A stretch of 64,000 nt of DNA from Epiperipatus broadwayi (GCA_028023455.1 JAQFVV010000286.1:373358-437357), one strand, 5' to 3'; numbered from the stretch's first letter, positions 1 to 13,257 are shown. Translations and numbers: made by a program. Notes: generated from the sequence alone by a model not told the origin.

Positions 1-2104
1 ATTAGTAAGATGTAAGATATGTGTTAATACAAAACTAGAGAGACAAAAATTATTAAGAAAAACAGTATTCACAATTGACATTCCTAATCGTCAGGAAAAC
101 TCTCATGAATTTAAATTAGAAGTTGCAAATTGTTTTCAAATACTAGCAGATTTTGAACAAAATTCAGATTTGAATAAAATTAATAGGGCAATAAATGATA
201 TACTTTTAAAAACTGCAACAGAGCTAGCTGATAGAAAAAAGAAACAATTGACTACTACAATTTTTATTGAGACTAGAGAATTTATGAAAAAAAGAAGAAA
301 TATAAAAACATATAAAAATGATACATTAAAAAAGGAATTCATGCATTGAATTTTTAAAAATGGTACAAAAAAGAGTTGATAATGATACCATAAAGTATAA
401 ATGTAAACTAGTAAGGAAAGCTACAGAAGAAAACAGCATTTTAATATTGCTAGGAAACTTATATTTGCAGTAAAAAAAAAAGATAAAACTATTAATAAAA
501 AGAGAGATAGCATCATAAAATGGGTAGAGAATTTCTATCAAAAATTATATAGTAACAAGTAATAACTACCTCCAACAACTATTATATCTTCTAAATTGCC
601 CAGAATTTTAAATGAAGAAGTGAGACATGCAAATAAATTTATGAAAAAATGAAAAGCTCCAGGTAATGATGGACTTTATATTCAATATATTAAATGAAGC
701 AAGTGAAGAAATAGAAAAAATTTTGGCAAAGTTATATGCCAAATGTCTAAATTATAAAAATATACCAGATGGTTGGAAGAATGTAGTATTAATATTAATA
801 TTTTAAAAAAGTGATGAAGAAGTTATTAGAAATTACAGATCTGTCAGCCTTTTATCAGTTTTATACAAATTTTTTACAAAGATAATTATAACACATCTAC
901 AGAGAACATTGGATTTCCACCTATCAAGAGATCAAACTGGATTTAAAACTGGTTTCAGTACAGAAAATCTTATCCAAGTATTGAGAGAGAGAGAAGTTAT
1001 AGAAAGAACAATGAATAAGAGTTGCCATTATTCTTTGGATTTGTAGATTATGAAAAGGCATTTGATTCTATAAGTATTTCTTTAGTGATTAAAGTGTAGG
1101 ATCATCAAGGTATAGACCCTGGATATTGTCATATTCTGAAGAATATTTATAAACATGCAACAGCAACAATTAGATTACATAATGATACTAGGAAGGTTAA
1201 CATTGAGAAAGGTGTAAGATTGGGTGACTCCATATCTCCAATACTTTTTACAGCAGTGTTTTAAAGTATATTGTGAATTAAAATGGGAAGCTAAAGGAAT
1301 AAAAGTAAATGGATATTATTTAAATCATTTAGATTTTGCAGATGATATAATTGATTTTGAAAATAATGCTTCAGAACTTCAGGAAATGCTGTGAGAGTTA
1401 TCAGATGAAAGTAAGAAAGTAGGACTAATGGTAGACATTGAAAAGACTGAAGTAATGTTCAATGGAATTTCTCAAAAGATGAAATTAAAGATTGATAAGA
1501 ATGAGTTAAAAAAAGTTACCAACTACAAATACTTTACTCAGATTATTACTACAGATGGAAACATAATGGATAAAATTATTCATAGAATTAAACTTGGTTG
1601 GAGTGCTTTTGACAGAAATAACTTAATATTAAAAGAAAATATGCCTATGTGTTTGAAAAGGGAAGGTTTTAATAAATGTTTTTTACCAGTTCTTACTTAT
1701 GGATCTGAGACTCAGACACTTAATACAAGAGCAATACAAAGATTTCAGACTACTAAAAGGAATATGGAGAGATGCATGTTAGGAGTAAAAAGAAGAGATC
1801 AAAAATGCAATACATGGGTAAGAAAACAAACAGATGTTATTGGCATCATTGAAAGAATTAAAAGACTGAAGTGGACATGGGCTATTCACATTGCTAGAAG
1901 AGATGATAACAGATGGACAATTGAAATCTTAAATTGGATTTCAAAAGATTGTAAAAAATCACATATAATATGGATGGATGAAATAAAAAAAATATGCATG
2001 GGTGATGTGAAGAAGAGAGGCTAGAGATTGGAGAAGATGGATTGAACTTGGAGAGATCTTAATTCTGCAATGGATTGATAATTATTAATGATGATGATGA
2101 TGAT
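1..2104 (+). pseudogene. LINE copy 1: decayed non-LTR retrotransposon ORF2 (reverse transcriptase to 3' end)
   Basis: Relic of a LINE reverse transcriptase, the enzyme that copies element RNA into DNA at a nicked target. In broken frames the RT motifs read FVDYEKAFDS (near 1037), KGVRLGDSISP (near 1210) and LDFADDI (near 1329); FADD stands where the catalytic YADD-type motif sits. The longest open stretch is 1428-2024 (198 codons). It covers the post-catalytic region and the typical C-terminus, with TYGSET, a basic block, KWTWAIHIARR and DNRW. Many stops and frameshifts lie upstream. The copy ends in a short (ATG/TGA)n tail at 2085-2104, as in RTE-like LINEs. The 5' part lies outside the window. 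Family recognised; exact clade (RTE-like is my best guess) inferred. Confidence 0.9.
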
Positions 2105-4683
2105 ACATTTACCTATAAATACATTTATATTTCCAATGATCTGTCTTAAATATAGTGCTAATCAAATCCAAAATAATTATATTCACTTTTATTTTTCTAA
2201 TTAACAATTATTCTAATAACCAATTTATTATTCAATATTTTCATTGTAGGTTCTGGATACTAACTAGAATGAATGATACTATAAGATCCATGTTGTTTAT
2301 TTCAGCGCTCTTATAGATAGTACTATTTTAATAGTCGCTACTTAGTTTACTTTTTTTATATATGAAACATAATTTATTTATAAAAATGATGTATTAATAT
2401 TTTAGTTTTTATTTACTTGATAGATGTCAGGTTTAATCAGGTGACTAATAATCATGTCAGAATGGTGTGTTTTATATTGTTAGGAAAAAAGGTACATTTT
2501 CTTTCAATTTGAAAGTATATTTTTGCATTACAAGTATGTTTTTGTTAATTAATAAAAATATATTCAAATTTTATATGCACTAGTTTTTTTAAGAGATAAA
2601 ATAACTCGCAAGTAAAGTAAACTAAAAGCTCAAACACCTAAGTGTTTTTTTTATTTCTCATTAAATAGATTTTAAAATTATTTTGTTTCTTAATAAATTT
2701 ACTAACATTTAAAATATCAATAATTATAGAAAATAATGTAGAATTTTTAAAAATAAAATTAAAATTGGAGTCTGTATTTATAAAAAAAAAAAATTAAAAT
2801 TAACATAACTATTAATCATATTTAGTTTACTGCAGAATTCTCTTGTAAGATTAAATTAAATATAATTAGTAAAAATTTTATATTCCTAATTCCTTTTATT
2901 TTAAATCATAACTATTAATTTTATTTAAAATGATTCCAATAACAATACCTGTTTTTTCAATTGAAATAAAATATATATGGGATTTATTTAGAATTCATGC
3001 ATACCATTATATTATTTTATATTATATATTATGTCGAGAGAATGTTGGCTTAAAAATAGATTTCAGCCTAAATGTTTGTCTGCCTGATTAAATCATAGTT
3101 GAAATATTTCAAATTAATTACATGGAAATTCCTATTAAAACAACAATTTCCATTTACAAAATCTGTAAAAATCTTGTAATGATATATATATATATATATA
3201 TCATTAAAATCAGTCAACACTTACACAATCTCAATATCAATAACAGTCAACAATCTCGAACTGTTGCCAAGACAAACCTCCTTTTAACAATATATATATA
3301 TATATGTGTGTGTGTGCGTGCGCGCGTGTGTGTATGTGTATGTAACATTGAAAAATTTGTAAAGTAGAACAAATTTCTTCAGTGCATCCATTATTGGTAT
3401 ATAATTTAAAGCAATTAAAATTATCACAACCAAACTTACCAAATTTGACATGGTTATTTATTTTAATGAGTTATCAAATTTAATATTGGCTGTTTTAATT
3501 TGATGTATAGTTTGTAAGTTTAGTATTTGCTGTTTTAATTTGCTGTATACCAGTTCCTAAATGTACATTACTTTTGTTTTACTGTGGATGGACTATTTTA
3601 CCATGAAATAAATTAAATGATGACACATTAAAAGAAGAAAATTAAGTGAGGAATAGTTAATTCTTTTATCCAATACTTTCCATACCAAATTATCATTATG
3701 TTCTATATAATAAGATGCTTGACTAACTATGAAATGAATAACTTGAACATGTAATTAATTATAATAAGCAGCAAAAAGTTTCCTAAATCCACCAAATAAA
3801 GATTCAAGCTCATGATAAAATTCTTTTAACTACATAGTCACAGCTATATGCCTAGACCATTGGTTAATGTGTATTTATTTATTTGATGCATTTAACAATA
3901 ATAAAATAATAGAATAAAATTAAATTAAATGGCCATTTGTTTATTTTGGAGCTTCTTTCAATCCATTCACACTGAAGCTCCTCATTTCTTATGGAAATAC
4001 ACATCTTTTTTTTTTCAGAGATTAAGTAGTTGATTGGAACACAGACTTATATCATTCTAAATAAAAAGAATCTTAAATAAATAGCTAAGTAATAAATAAA
4101 CAATATTTTATTTATTAGAATCATTACTTGAATTAAATTAACAATGCTAACAAAATAAGTATTCCCTACAAATATTAGATTCTAAATTATATTTATTATT
4201 CAAGATTATGAAAGACACAATTTTCATATAAGTTTAATGTCAACAATAATTGGGACATTTAATTCCAGTTATGAATACCAGCATCTCTTCAACTGATTTA
4301 TGAACCATATTTCTTTTCATACTCATTTTATTTAAAATATTCTATGAGTTTTAGAAACATGTATTGTGAATGTTAAGACAACATACTTAGATGCAAGACA
4401 ACTAAATTCTGTTATGTTATTTTGCTTTAACTTTTATTACTGATTTATTATGCACTAATAATTATTGTTTATTTTTATTTATTATCTCATATGATATTTG
4501 AACCTTATTTGAAGTGTACAATATGCATCTTTTAAATTAATTTATCTTTTATTAGGAAGAATAATAATTGGAACTACTTTATTTACAGAACATAAGGTAT
4601 TATCAGTATTATCACTCACAATCCATCCAAATATTTAATGAAGTATAATAACTACTATTTCTTATTGCATTGCCAAATGTATA
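2105..4683. other. AT-rich DNA without a recognisable gene
   Basis: Nothing supportable as a gene. It holds a short (TA)n run near 3183-3202 and a mixed TA/TG/CG dinucleotide run at 3291-3342. The open frame across 3122-3367 is only these repeats read through. Confidence 0.7.
3291..3342. repeat. (TA)n(TG)n microsatellite
   Basis: Alternating purine-pyrimidine run switching from TA to TG/CG and back to TG. Confidence 0.9.
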
Positions 4684-4891
4684 CCATATAATACTAAATT
4701 GTCCAAGCACTTTACTATTATTACACAGTGCTTTATTTACCACTCTTTCTTACAGTTTACAGTTTCAATATAAAGATATAAAGTTCTGAAAAATATTGAT
4801 GGGGAAATTGAAACTGTAAACTTTAAGAAAGAGTGGTAAATAAAGCGTTGTGTAACAGTAGTAAAGTGCTTGGACAATTTAGTATTATATG
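4684..4891. repeat. Inverted repeat, ~87-bp arms
   Basis: The left arm (4684-4770) and right arm (4807-4891) are near-perfect reverse complements around a ~36-bp spacer. Both contain the words TTGTCCAAGCACTTTACTA and TTTACCACTCTTTCTTA (reversed in the right arm). No coding potential. Probably a foldback/MITE-type insertion; no clear target duplication seen. Confidence 0.85.
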
Positions 4892-5124
4892 GCAAATATT
4901 GAATGCTTGAGTATTTAAAGATAATAGGCAATAATTTGTACAATATTTTTATTGCCAAATATTTTTTAAATATTTAAATTTGTTGTTAATCATAATACTT
5001 ATTCCTGTTCTGGAACTTTTGGGTGTTCCAACTTTTTATGAACTCTCAAACATAAAGTCATTTGGCTTTTTATTTATTATAATAAGACTAATTATTGGAG
5101 ATTTATTATAATAATACTAATTAT

Positions 5125-5645
5125 AGGAGATTTGAACACAAGTTTTTGAGTTCCCTTCAGCTATCCACTTTATTTCATACAATGAATAGACATGAACACA
5201 CACACATGTAAAAAAAGATAAATGATCTCCAATGCACATATTTTGAACCAGTATCCATCTGTTTGGCCAGATGATTATCATCTCCCACACATATATATAT
5301 AATCAGTGCTCGGTTTATATAAGGATAACAGAACTTCAAACTTTACTGGACAGGCTTTAATATAGTCCATCCTCCACCTCTTCCATACAATTGAAAATCT
5401 GATGATGGAACCCCAAATCTCTTGTTGTTGCCAGTATTATTGTCATTCCCATGTTGATTTTTAAATCACTCTGACCTCCTATGTATAGGAGATGATGATC
5501 TGGACCAACTGATGAGTGCTCATTCAACATAAAATACATATATTGGAGATCATTTATCTTTTTCACATGTGTATGGTCATTTGTATATGAGATAGAGTGG
5601 ATAGCTGAAAGGAGCTTGAAAGTATGTGTTCAAATCCCATATAAA
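5125..5645. repeat. Inverted pair of tRNA-like SINE fragments
   Basis: The right arm reads on the plus strand as an A-box-like segment (GATAGAGTGG, ~5590-5600) followed about 30 bases on by a good pol III B-box (GTTCAAATC, 5628-5636). The left arm is its reverse complement (GATTTGAAC at 5129-5137, CTATCCACTTT at 5161-5171). Flanking words such as AGATAAATGATCTCCAAT also occur in both arms. Homology continues inward to about 5295 and 5480. This fits two copies of a tRNA-derived SINE joined head to head. Which family is unknown. Confidence 0.55.
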
Positions 5646-6685
5646 TACATCTAAACTCCAAATATGTAAATTATATTTGTATTCAAATATTATCGTAATG
5701 ATAATAATACAATCATGGCTGTAGTTAAGTACTTATAGCGTTACTAATGCTTAACATATTTAATTTATGCATTCAGTTACGTTTTAAATAGTAATAAATG
5801 CATAACTATCAGATTGTTTGCATTAATGCAGTATACATAAAATTTCAATTTTTAGATTAAATTAACATTAATTGTAAATCAATTTAAAATGTTTTTTTAA
5901 ATATAAGTTTCATCATTTCAGATCACCAGAACAGTTTATATTTTTCATTTGACAGCTAATTTTAATTAAAAAAATTAGTTTGCCTATTATAACGTACATC
6001 ATTTTTAGTTTTAAAAAATGTGACTCTAATATCAATTCTATCTCAAAAGTTGAAAAGTTTCTGATCTCCATTGGGAAAAAATTATCTCTATGAAACAAAG
6101 CGCAAATCAAAATTTAAACATATGCTTCACTGTTATTGGAAATAATTCCCAGAGTAAGAAGAATTTGCTCGATTATTTAAAATAAAACTTTTATTAATTT
6201 TATTACTGATGGCTCCTAATAAAAAAATATTTAATCAGAACTATCTGTTTATGCTCATTTCAAAAAGATATTAATATTTTTAGAAATGATAATTAATGAC
6301 AAAAAATCGAAAAAAATAAAAATAAAAATTAAGATTTCAATAACAAAAAACTGTGCAACTACACACAATTAAAAGAAGTGTCTCTAAGGATGAAAATACT
6401 CAAATAATTGAAATAGCTTTTATAAACGTCTTTTATTTAAAAAAAAAAAACAATCATTTTTGTATAGTGACTGGTTCTGACAAATCGCTGAAAACCAATA
6501 TTTTTTCATTGAAAAATGAATTACTTCAGAAACTTATGCCAAATTAAATAATTTTTGAACTTAGATAATCATTCAATTTTACACAAGCTTATTCGTTTCC
6601 AATATTTTTTTCTTTTACTCTATTGCTTTAAATACTTAATAATTATTTAATCTATTTACCATACGATGAATTTTTAGCCTCTGAA
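5646..6685. other. AT-rich DNA, nothing recognised
   Basis: No gene, RNA or clear repeat seen. The short open frames here (for example 5913-6110 on the minus strand and 6353-6547 on the plus strand) have no recognisable motif. Confidence 0.6.
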
Positions 6686-6815
6686 TATTTTACTTACTCG
6701 TCGTAAGCTTGTGTTTAAGACCTGTAGAGGTCCCTATCTTCGCATTTTTCAGGCACTTACTCTTGAGGTTCACAGCCTTAATAAAATATTACTTACTCGG
6801 AATAAGTAAATGTTT
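6686..6815 (+). repeat. Dispersed repeat R, copy 1
   Basis: The segment containing AAGACCTGTAGAGGTCCCTA and CTTCGCATTTTT reappears in reverse orientation at 44330-44450, with a shared flank (AATATTACTTAC). It includes the small palindrome GACCTGTAGAGGTC. It may be a SINE-like element; no clear B-box found. Confidence 0.6.
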
Positions 6816-8405
6816 TTTTTTTGGGGGGGTAGGTAAATGTTGTGCTTTTATTATTTGTCAAAAAGCAAATCAACACGTTGATGAAGTTATATCTGATTAA
6901 ATAATCGTTACATACAAATTGGTGCAAGTTTTTTCATACAATCTCCAAAAGGTGCTGTTGGGGTCTCATATCTAATATGATTTATTATTTAAATAATGAG
7001 TTCTAAAAACTAATATTTAAATTTCTGCACAGATGATTCTCTGTAAAACATGATTTATGTTTCTTATGGCTCAAAAATATCTCTTCACATTAGAAGAAAA
7101 TATATTAAGAATTTCAAAGTGTATAGACTTAAGAACATCATTTAGAAATGTCTACACAAAATTTTTTATACTTCTTGAGATATATTAATTTATTAAGTGC
7201 AAGCAGATGATATAATAATAATGTGAAAGGCTGAAACCTTTGACAGATGTGCCTTAAAAATGTTTATATGACAGCCAATCAGATGTAATAATGACCGCAC
7301 AAGGCAGAGATTTTAAAGTTTTTCAAATTTACCTAATTTGATCACTCAAACTGTTAGTGATAATTTGCTACCAAACTTGTTAAGAATTATATAATTTTAT
7401 TTGAGATCATTATCAATGCATTCTTACTTTCTGTCAGCATCCAGTTTAAATGAAGGATCTTGGCACATAATATATTTTAAAACATACACTTAACTTTCCA
7501 GTAGATTTTACTCTGTTATAAATGATAATAACTAACATTATTAGTTATTTATCAAAAAATTATGACATCAGACCCACAAACCTCATCCTAAATCTCCTCC
7601 ATTAATTCCATTTCTCTAGGTTTCAGATATGCATTAGTACTAACTTCTATCTTCCTTTACATTTTGCAACAACTTTGTTTTTCTTTTTTATTTTCCTTTT
7701 TTGTATCTTATACAAATGCTTACAATATATTATTTATAATTTAGTTGTGTACATATTTAAAAACAATTTATTGTAAGCAATTACTACCAATGAAAGATTT
7801 CTTTCAATCTCAATCAATCAATTTTACTTTGATGTGACTTTTTTATATCTTACAATGCTAATCATCATTTAAAGTGTCTGCCTATATCAATAATATCTAA
7901 GTTGTGGCAGAAGCTCATAACAAAGGAAGAAATCATAGAAACTATAACACATTGAAATATATATATCAATGAAAAGTAACATCATTGCAAATTATTAGAT
8001 TAATAAAATAAATAAACCTATGTTTTCACAAAATGTGCTACGATGATTTCTAAATCAGAATTAAATGAAATTTTTTGATAATATCCAACAAATATTTTTA
8101 ATATGTTAAACTCTGAGCAAATTTTTCTTTATTCAAAATGAGTTTTGAAATAAATTTTTTGCAGTTGTTTTGTGACAGCATTTTATTAATTTATTCTTTC
8201 AGTCAATTACTACATATATGTGTTTAAGTGTATCAGTATTATTAGATGGAGTGGAGAGTGGTGGGTCATGTGAAAGTCTGTGCTCATACCCTAATATTAC
8301 ATTTAGGATAATGCAAAAAATGTACTGTCAATATTATAGACACTCAAAGAAAGTATCAAAGATGTGATTATAAATTAATCCAACTTTTATTCCTACTTCT
8401 ATTTC
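6816..8405. other. AT-rich DNA with one weak SINE-like spot
   Basis: No gene recognised. At about 8245-8305 the words GGAGTGGAGAGTGG and GTGCTCATACCC faintly resemble tRNA A- and B-boxes; this is weak. Confidence 0.4.
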
Positions 8406-8419
8406 ATAATATCTCTAAT

Positions 8420-8746
8420 ATAAATAAGCATTTATTTTTATAGCATCTGTATTGAATTTGTAATTACATTCATATCGGCCATTCAAGCCAATTGTGCAAA
8501 CGCTTTGCGAGTGTTAAATAATAAATGAATACCCTCTGACTAATACAAGATATAGAATTTATGCAGGAATAAAAAAAATCCTCTTATTCCTATGACTCAA
8601 ATATTTACATATGAGCAAATCTGAAGTACTGGCACAAAAGGTGTGACAATATAATGGTCACTTTAAATTACTATATACAATGTCTGAATGAATGACGCCG
8701 ATGAAATTTTCTAGAATTTACTAAGCATCATTCCAACTGAAACTTA

Positions 8747-8818
<72 letters not shown>

Positions 8819-9632
8819 CATTTATTTTATAGTGTCTGTATACAATTTGTAATTACATTCATACGCCATTCAACCAATTGTGCAACCTTTGCATGTTAAA
8901 TAATAATGAATACCAACACTCACAAAGCGTTTGCACAATTGGCTTGAATGGCCGATATGAATGTAATTACAAATTGTATACAGATGCTATAAAAATAAAT
9001 GCTTATTTATATATATGATTAAGTTTCAGTTGGAATGACGCTTAGTAAATTCTAGAAAATTTCATTGGCGTCATTCATTCAGACATTGTATACAGTAATT
9101 TAAAGTGACCATTATATTGTCACACCTTCTGTGCCAGTACTTCAGATTTGCTCATATATAAATATTTGAGTTGTAGGAATAAGAGGATTCTTTTTATTCC
9201 TACATAAATTCTATATCTTGTATTGGTCAGAGGGTATTCATTTATTATTTAACACTCGCAACGTTTGCACAATTGGCTTGAATGGCCGATATGAATGTAA
9301 TTACAAATTGTATACAGATGCTATAAAAATAACTGCTTATTTATATATATGATTAAGTTTCAGTTGGAATGATGCTTAGTAAATTCTAGAAAATTTCATC
9401 GGCATCATTCATTCAGACATTGTATATAGTAATTTAAAGTGACCATTATATTGTCACACCTCCTGTGCCAGTACTTCAGATTTGCTCATATATAAATATT
9501 TGAGTCGTAGGAATAAGAGGATTCTTTTTATTCCTGCATAAATTCTATATCTTGTATTGGTCAGAGGGTATTCATTTATTATTTAACACTCGCAAAGCAT
9601 TTGCACAATTGGCTTGAATGGCCGATATGAAT
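8420..9632. repeat. Composite array of a ~335-bp unit (one inverted, two tandem direct, one partial copy)
   Basis: The unit is recognised by GCACAATTGGCTTGAATGGC, GTGCCAGTACTTCAGATT and CAGTTGGAATGA. There is one reverse copy at 8421-8750, then (TA)n, then a partial reverse copy at 8815-8928. Two direct tandem copies follow, starting near 8929 and 9256 (period 330-340). The complex is flanked by the 14-bp direct duplication ATAATATCTCTAAT (8406-8419 and 9633-9646), which looks like a target-site duplication. The unit can form stems: GAATGACGC/GCGTCATTC, GTGAC/GTCAC and GCAAA/TTTGC. No protein coding is visible. Confidence 0.85.
8750..8813. repeat. (TA)n microsatellite
   Basis: About 64 bases of uninterrupted TA inside the composite array. 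Confidence 0.95.
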
Positions 9633-9658
9633 ATAATATCTCTAATGTAAAAAGTTTT

Positions 9659-9874
9659 CTAATACTTATGTGATTTCTTACACAAATGACAGTCACTTAT
9701 TGAAATATTTTTCTTTAAATTGAATATAAAAATTAACCTTACATTGTTATATTTATAGACAAACTCTATGCTAAATTGATCATTTATGACTTTACATACC
9801 CAATATCTATAAGAAATTTTTCTCTCATGGCTATCTATAATATACATGTTGATTTTACCATACTGTTTCATCAC
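9659..9874 (-). pseudogene. Possible FLYWCH-type zinc-finger fragment
   Basis: A 71-codon open frame directly beside the 8.4-9.6 kb array. It contains YRYWVCK followed by a C-terminal CHLCKKSHK. The order aromatic-W-C ... C/H..H recalls FLYWCH zinc fingers, which often accompany MULE-type transposons, but the middle cysteine is not evident without a frameshift. Chance similarity is quite possible. Confidence 0.2.
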
Positions 9875-11231
9875 TACATCTAATCTTTTCTTTCCTATTT
9901 ACAGTGTCATAATATAAAGAACACTCCTACATTATGTTAGCAAAACTCACTTAGTTTAAAGCAATATTTGTTGATATAATGATTATTTAGAATTAGGGAT
10001 TTACATTGATTTAATAAATAATATACATATGTTATGAGAAGAAAATCTATTGATTTGAAAAATGTTTGAGTCATATTAGAGTTTAGTTTATAACTTCATA
10101 TATTCCATGAAAATGTATATAAATTTATTACTGTGATGGTATCATAGATTAAACAAAAACATGTTAATAAGTTGTGATGGTAACATTAAATAATTTTATT
10201 ATATGAATAATTTAGAATTATTATTGTACATTAAAAAAGATTATGAAAGATTATAAAATTTTGGATACAACCAATTCTTAGTATATTTAGAAAGATGGAT
10301 ACTAAAAAGAAAAATGACTTTTATTATCAATCCTTCATAATTAAATCATTGCAAGACACATATTTTTAAAAGTTAGTAAAAATTCTAAGGTTCATACAAG
10401 GCTCATTTAATGTTCTTTAGGAAACTCTCATTACAATACTCCTTCTAAACATATCTGATAAACTGATCATCATTTCCAGAGTAAAAACATCTTATAATAG
10501 TTCTGTAAAATAAAAATTACAAATTTAATTTTTAAATTAAAACGTTTTAAGGCTAATACTTAAATATATCAGACTAGCTTTTCTTATAATAATGATAATT
10601 TTCCTATAATGCTTACTAAATAGTTTGATCTATAAATAGATTACATTATTAAGTAATATTTGAAAAATGTGCTATTAAAATTACTAAAAGTATTTATTTA
10701 TATAAAAATTATGCTATACTTCATGATATCCAGTTGTCTTAGAAACAATGATGAAAAAACAGAGAAAACATCTTCAGATTCAATTTATTCACTATCTAGA
10801 AGAATCTATATTCCATACTATTATCTCTGCTTTTACAAACTTTCCACACCCAAATCGAAGTCAAAACATCTGGGAGTATTTCATTTGGAAATAATAGATC
10901 ACGAGAAGACAAATAAAGATATACAAAATTCAAGCGTGGGGAATAAAATATCTAAGGATCCTTTTATAAATTGCACACACATATATACCAATCCTTGAAT
11001 TTCAGATATGTATGAGATTCAAACAAAGTAAACAAGGTATTGCCTCAAATGTTAGTGATATACTATAGATATATTTAACAAAATAAATTGTATAAAGTAT
11101 GTAGAAATACAACTATATGAAATAAATATGTTGTAGGCCAAAATTTATTACCATAATACTTGATAATTATCTATAACTTTGTAAATTTATTTTATTATAT
11201 ATCTATAAATAGCCATAGTCTGCCTTCTAGA

Positions 11232-11236
<5 letters not shown>
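9875..11236. other. AT-rich DNA with one unrecognised ORF
   Basis: Contains the 112-codon frame listed separately (10660-10998). Otherwise nothing recognised. Confidence 0.5.
10660..10998 (+). CDS. Unrecognised 112-codon ORF
   Basis: The N-terminal third is hydrophobic, with I/L/F-rich residues ending in MISSCLR. An acidic and serine-rich stretch (NDEKTEKTSSDS) follows, then a basic segment (KSKSKH). The frame starts with TTG-like context rather than a convincing ATG. No family motif is visible. At this base composition, an ORF of this length is expected by chance roughly once or less per window, so it is weak evidence for a gene. Confidence 0.12.
   Translation: MKNVLLKLLKVFIYIKIMLYFMISSCLRNNDEKTEKTSSDSIYSLSRRIYIPYYYLCFYKLSTPKSKSKHLGVFHLEIIDHEKTNKDIQNSSVGNKISKDPFINCTHIYTNP

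Positions 11237-11325
<89 letters not shown>
11237..11325. repeat. (TA)n microsatellite
   Basis: About 89 bases of uninterrupted TA. Confidence 0.95.
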
Positions 11326-11328
<3 letters not shown>

Positions 11329-13257
11329 CTAAGTTATAATATGGGTTTGATGGCAAAAAAAGCTTGCTATTAACTGAAAAAAAAAACTCTTTGATATCTT
11401 GTTGAGATCTTAAAAGAATTGAACAAGGCAAACCTAGTGTTCACTCCTTATATTCTTGTCATTGCAGTTGTTATTTCTACATTATTATTTATAACAAACT
11501 TTTACAAATTGCTTATCAACATGCATTAGTCAGTGTAGTGATTCAAGCTTTTATCTCTAAGTTTAAAATCAAGATGTACATTAACTTTCTCTCAGTTTGT
11601 TGATAGTTCTTAACTGCAACATGAATTTTTTGAAGACAAAATGAATGTATGTGTAAAGAATATTTTTTAATAAATATTTAAATCATGAGAAATGCAATTA
11701 AATTATGGCCTTTATTCCCAAAGAGTGTAAAATTATTGCCTTGGGTCAAGTTTCAGAGTGATAACAACCCCAGACTGGAACCCACACACTTTCAATATTT
11801 TTTTTATTTAGGCACTTATAATTTTGAATAATTTTCATGAATGAAGATTAATTATCTTGTATTAGTGAGACTTTCTATATTTTATGAAGTTTAAAAAAAG
11901 ATGAAAAGACTATTTATTTGGCGAAGGTAGAACATATTTTACTCCAAAGATACAAATTTTGGAAGCATAAGTATAATGGGATTTATTAAAAAAGATGTCA
12001 AAGAATACACTGTGCAGTTTGATAGTGTATCAACAGGTGGTAAATTATTTTCTATACTATTTTCAGTTTATGGCCAAACAGTTCATATTATGATGAAGAA
12101 GTAAAGAATTTTATATAAGTTTAAACTTTAATCACATCAACAACATATTAAATTGTCACATGAGACATTAAGCCAGAATTGTAAAGATAAAATTTTAATA
12201 CTGTGGGTAAATTTGATTGGGGATTAGGATGAGAAAGGACAAACTCATTTAAAAAAGTATTATGAATTTTTATTTCTACAGAAAAGATCTTGAAAACATT
12301 CAAAATGAAAGTACGTAAAATTGGATTATATTTTGACTAACGAAAACAAGATTTCAATGTTATATAGCCAAATAGTTCAACACGAGAATATCATTGATTA
12401 GATTGACAAATATATAAAATACAAGCTAGAGAGAGAACATATTGAGAAAATAAACAGTTGATATATTTAACCTTCAGAAATATTTGAATAAATTTAAATA
12501 AAACTCAAGTCATTTTAAAAATTCGCAGCTTTTGTTAGACAGTACATATAGATTGTTACAATAAGAAGATAACTGATTTAAAAACTCAAGAAAATAGCTG
12601 GAACAAAAAGGACAATATATGAATATGAAATATTAATATATATATAGGCCAATTAAAAAATTAAATATCTAGATGTTTGTAAAATGGTACAAAAATAAAG
12701 TTAATAATATGCAAAATATATAATTTTGAATAAGTAAAAAACTATAAAGGACGTAAAAACCTTGTATAGGAGAAACACTTTCGCAAAATAACAATAATTA
12801 TGCTAAATACACTGTAAAGGCTCATAAAACCCCCATATGTGAAGAACTAACTAAACAGAGAAAATTTGGGTTGTATAAAAAGGAAAATGATATTATTTAG
12901 AAAGATATATAAATGTTACTTAGGAATATTTAACGCAAGATATCATTAAAAAAGAATAATCTTATCAACTTTCGAAACACGAGGAGTGATACAATTTTTT
13001 CTTGGTCATTTTGGTAGGCCTACAATTATTTTAAAAATTGTAAATATGACTTTTAAAAGTAAATGATAAAATTCATGGTTTTATGACTTCTTTGATTTGA
13101 TTAGCATTTGGAATATTTTTTCAGTTTGTAAGTAAATTTAATCTGGATTTCCCAATAAATATATGAATAACTTCAAGATATTTTCATGTAAATAAATTCT
13201 GCCTATTTTACTTCACTTGACCTAAGGTAAAATAGCATTGAAATAAAATATAATTTG
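11326..13257. other. AT-rich DNA, nothing recognised
   Basis: No gene, RNA or repeat boundary found on either strand. Confidence 0.6.

Noticed and set aside
136-541. Minus-strand ORFs of 68 and 71 codons
   Set aside because: Antisense to LINE copy 1.
5505-5525. CTGATGAG at 5510 as a hammerhead core
   Set aside because: No stem followed by GAAA at the required distance.
8420-9632. CRISPR-like or simple satellite array
   Set aside because: Units of about 335 bp without spacers, one inverted, and a flanking duplication do not fit CRISPR; only two direct copies make a simple satellite unlikely.
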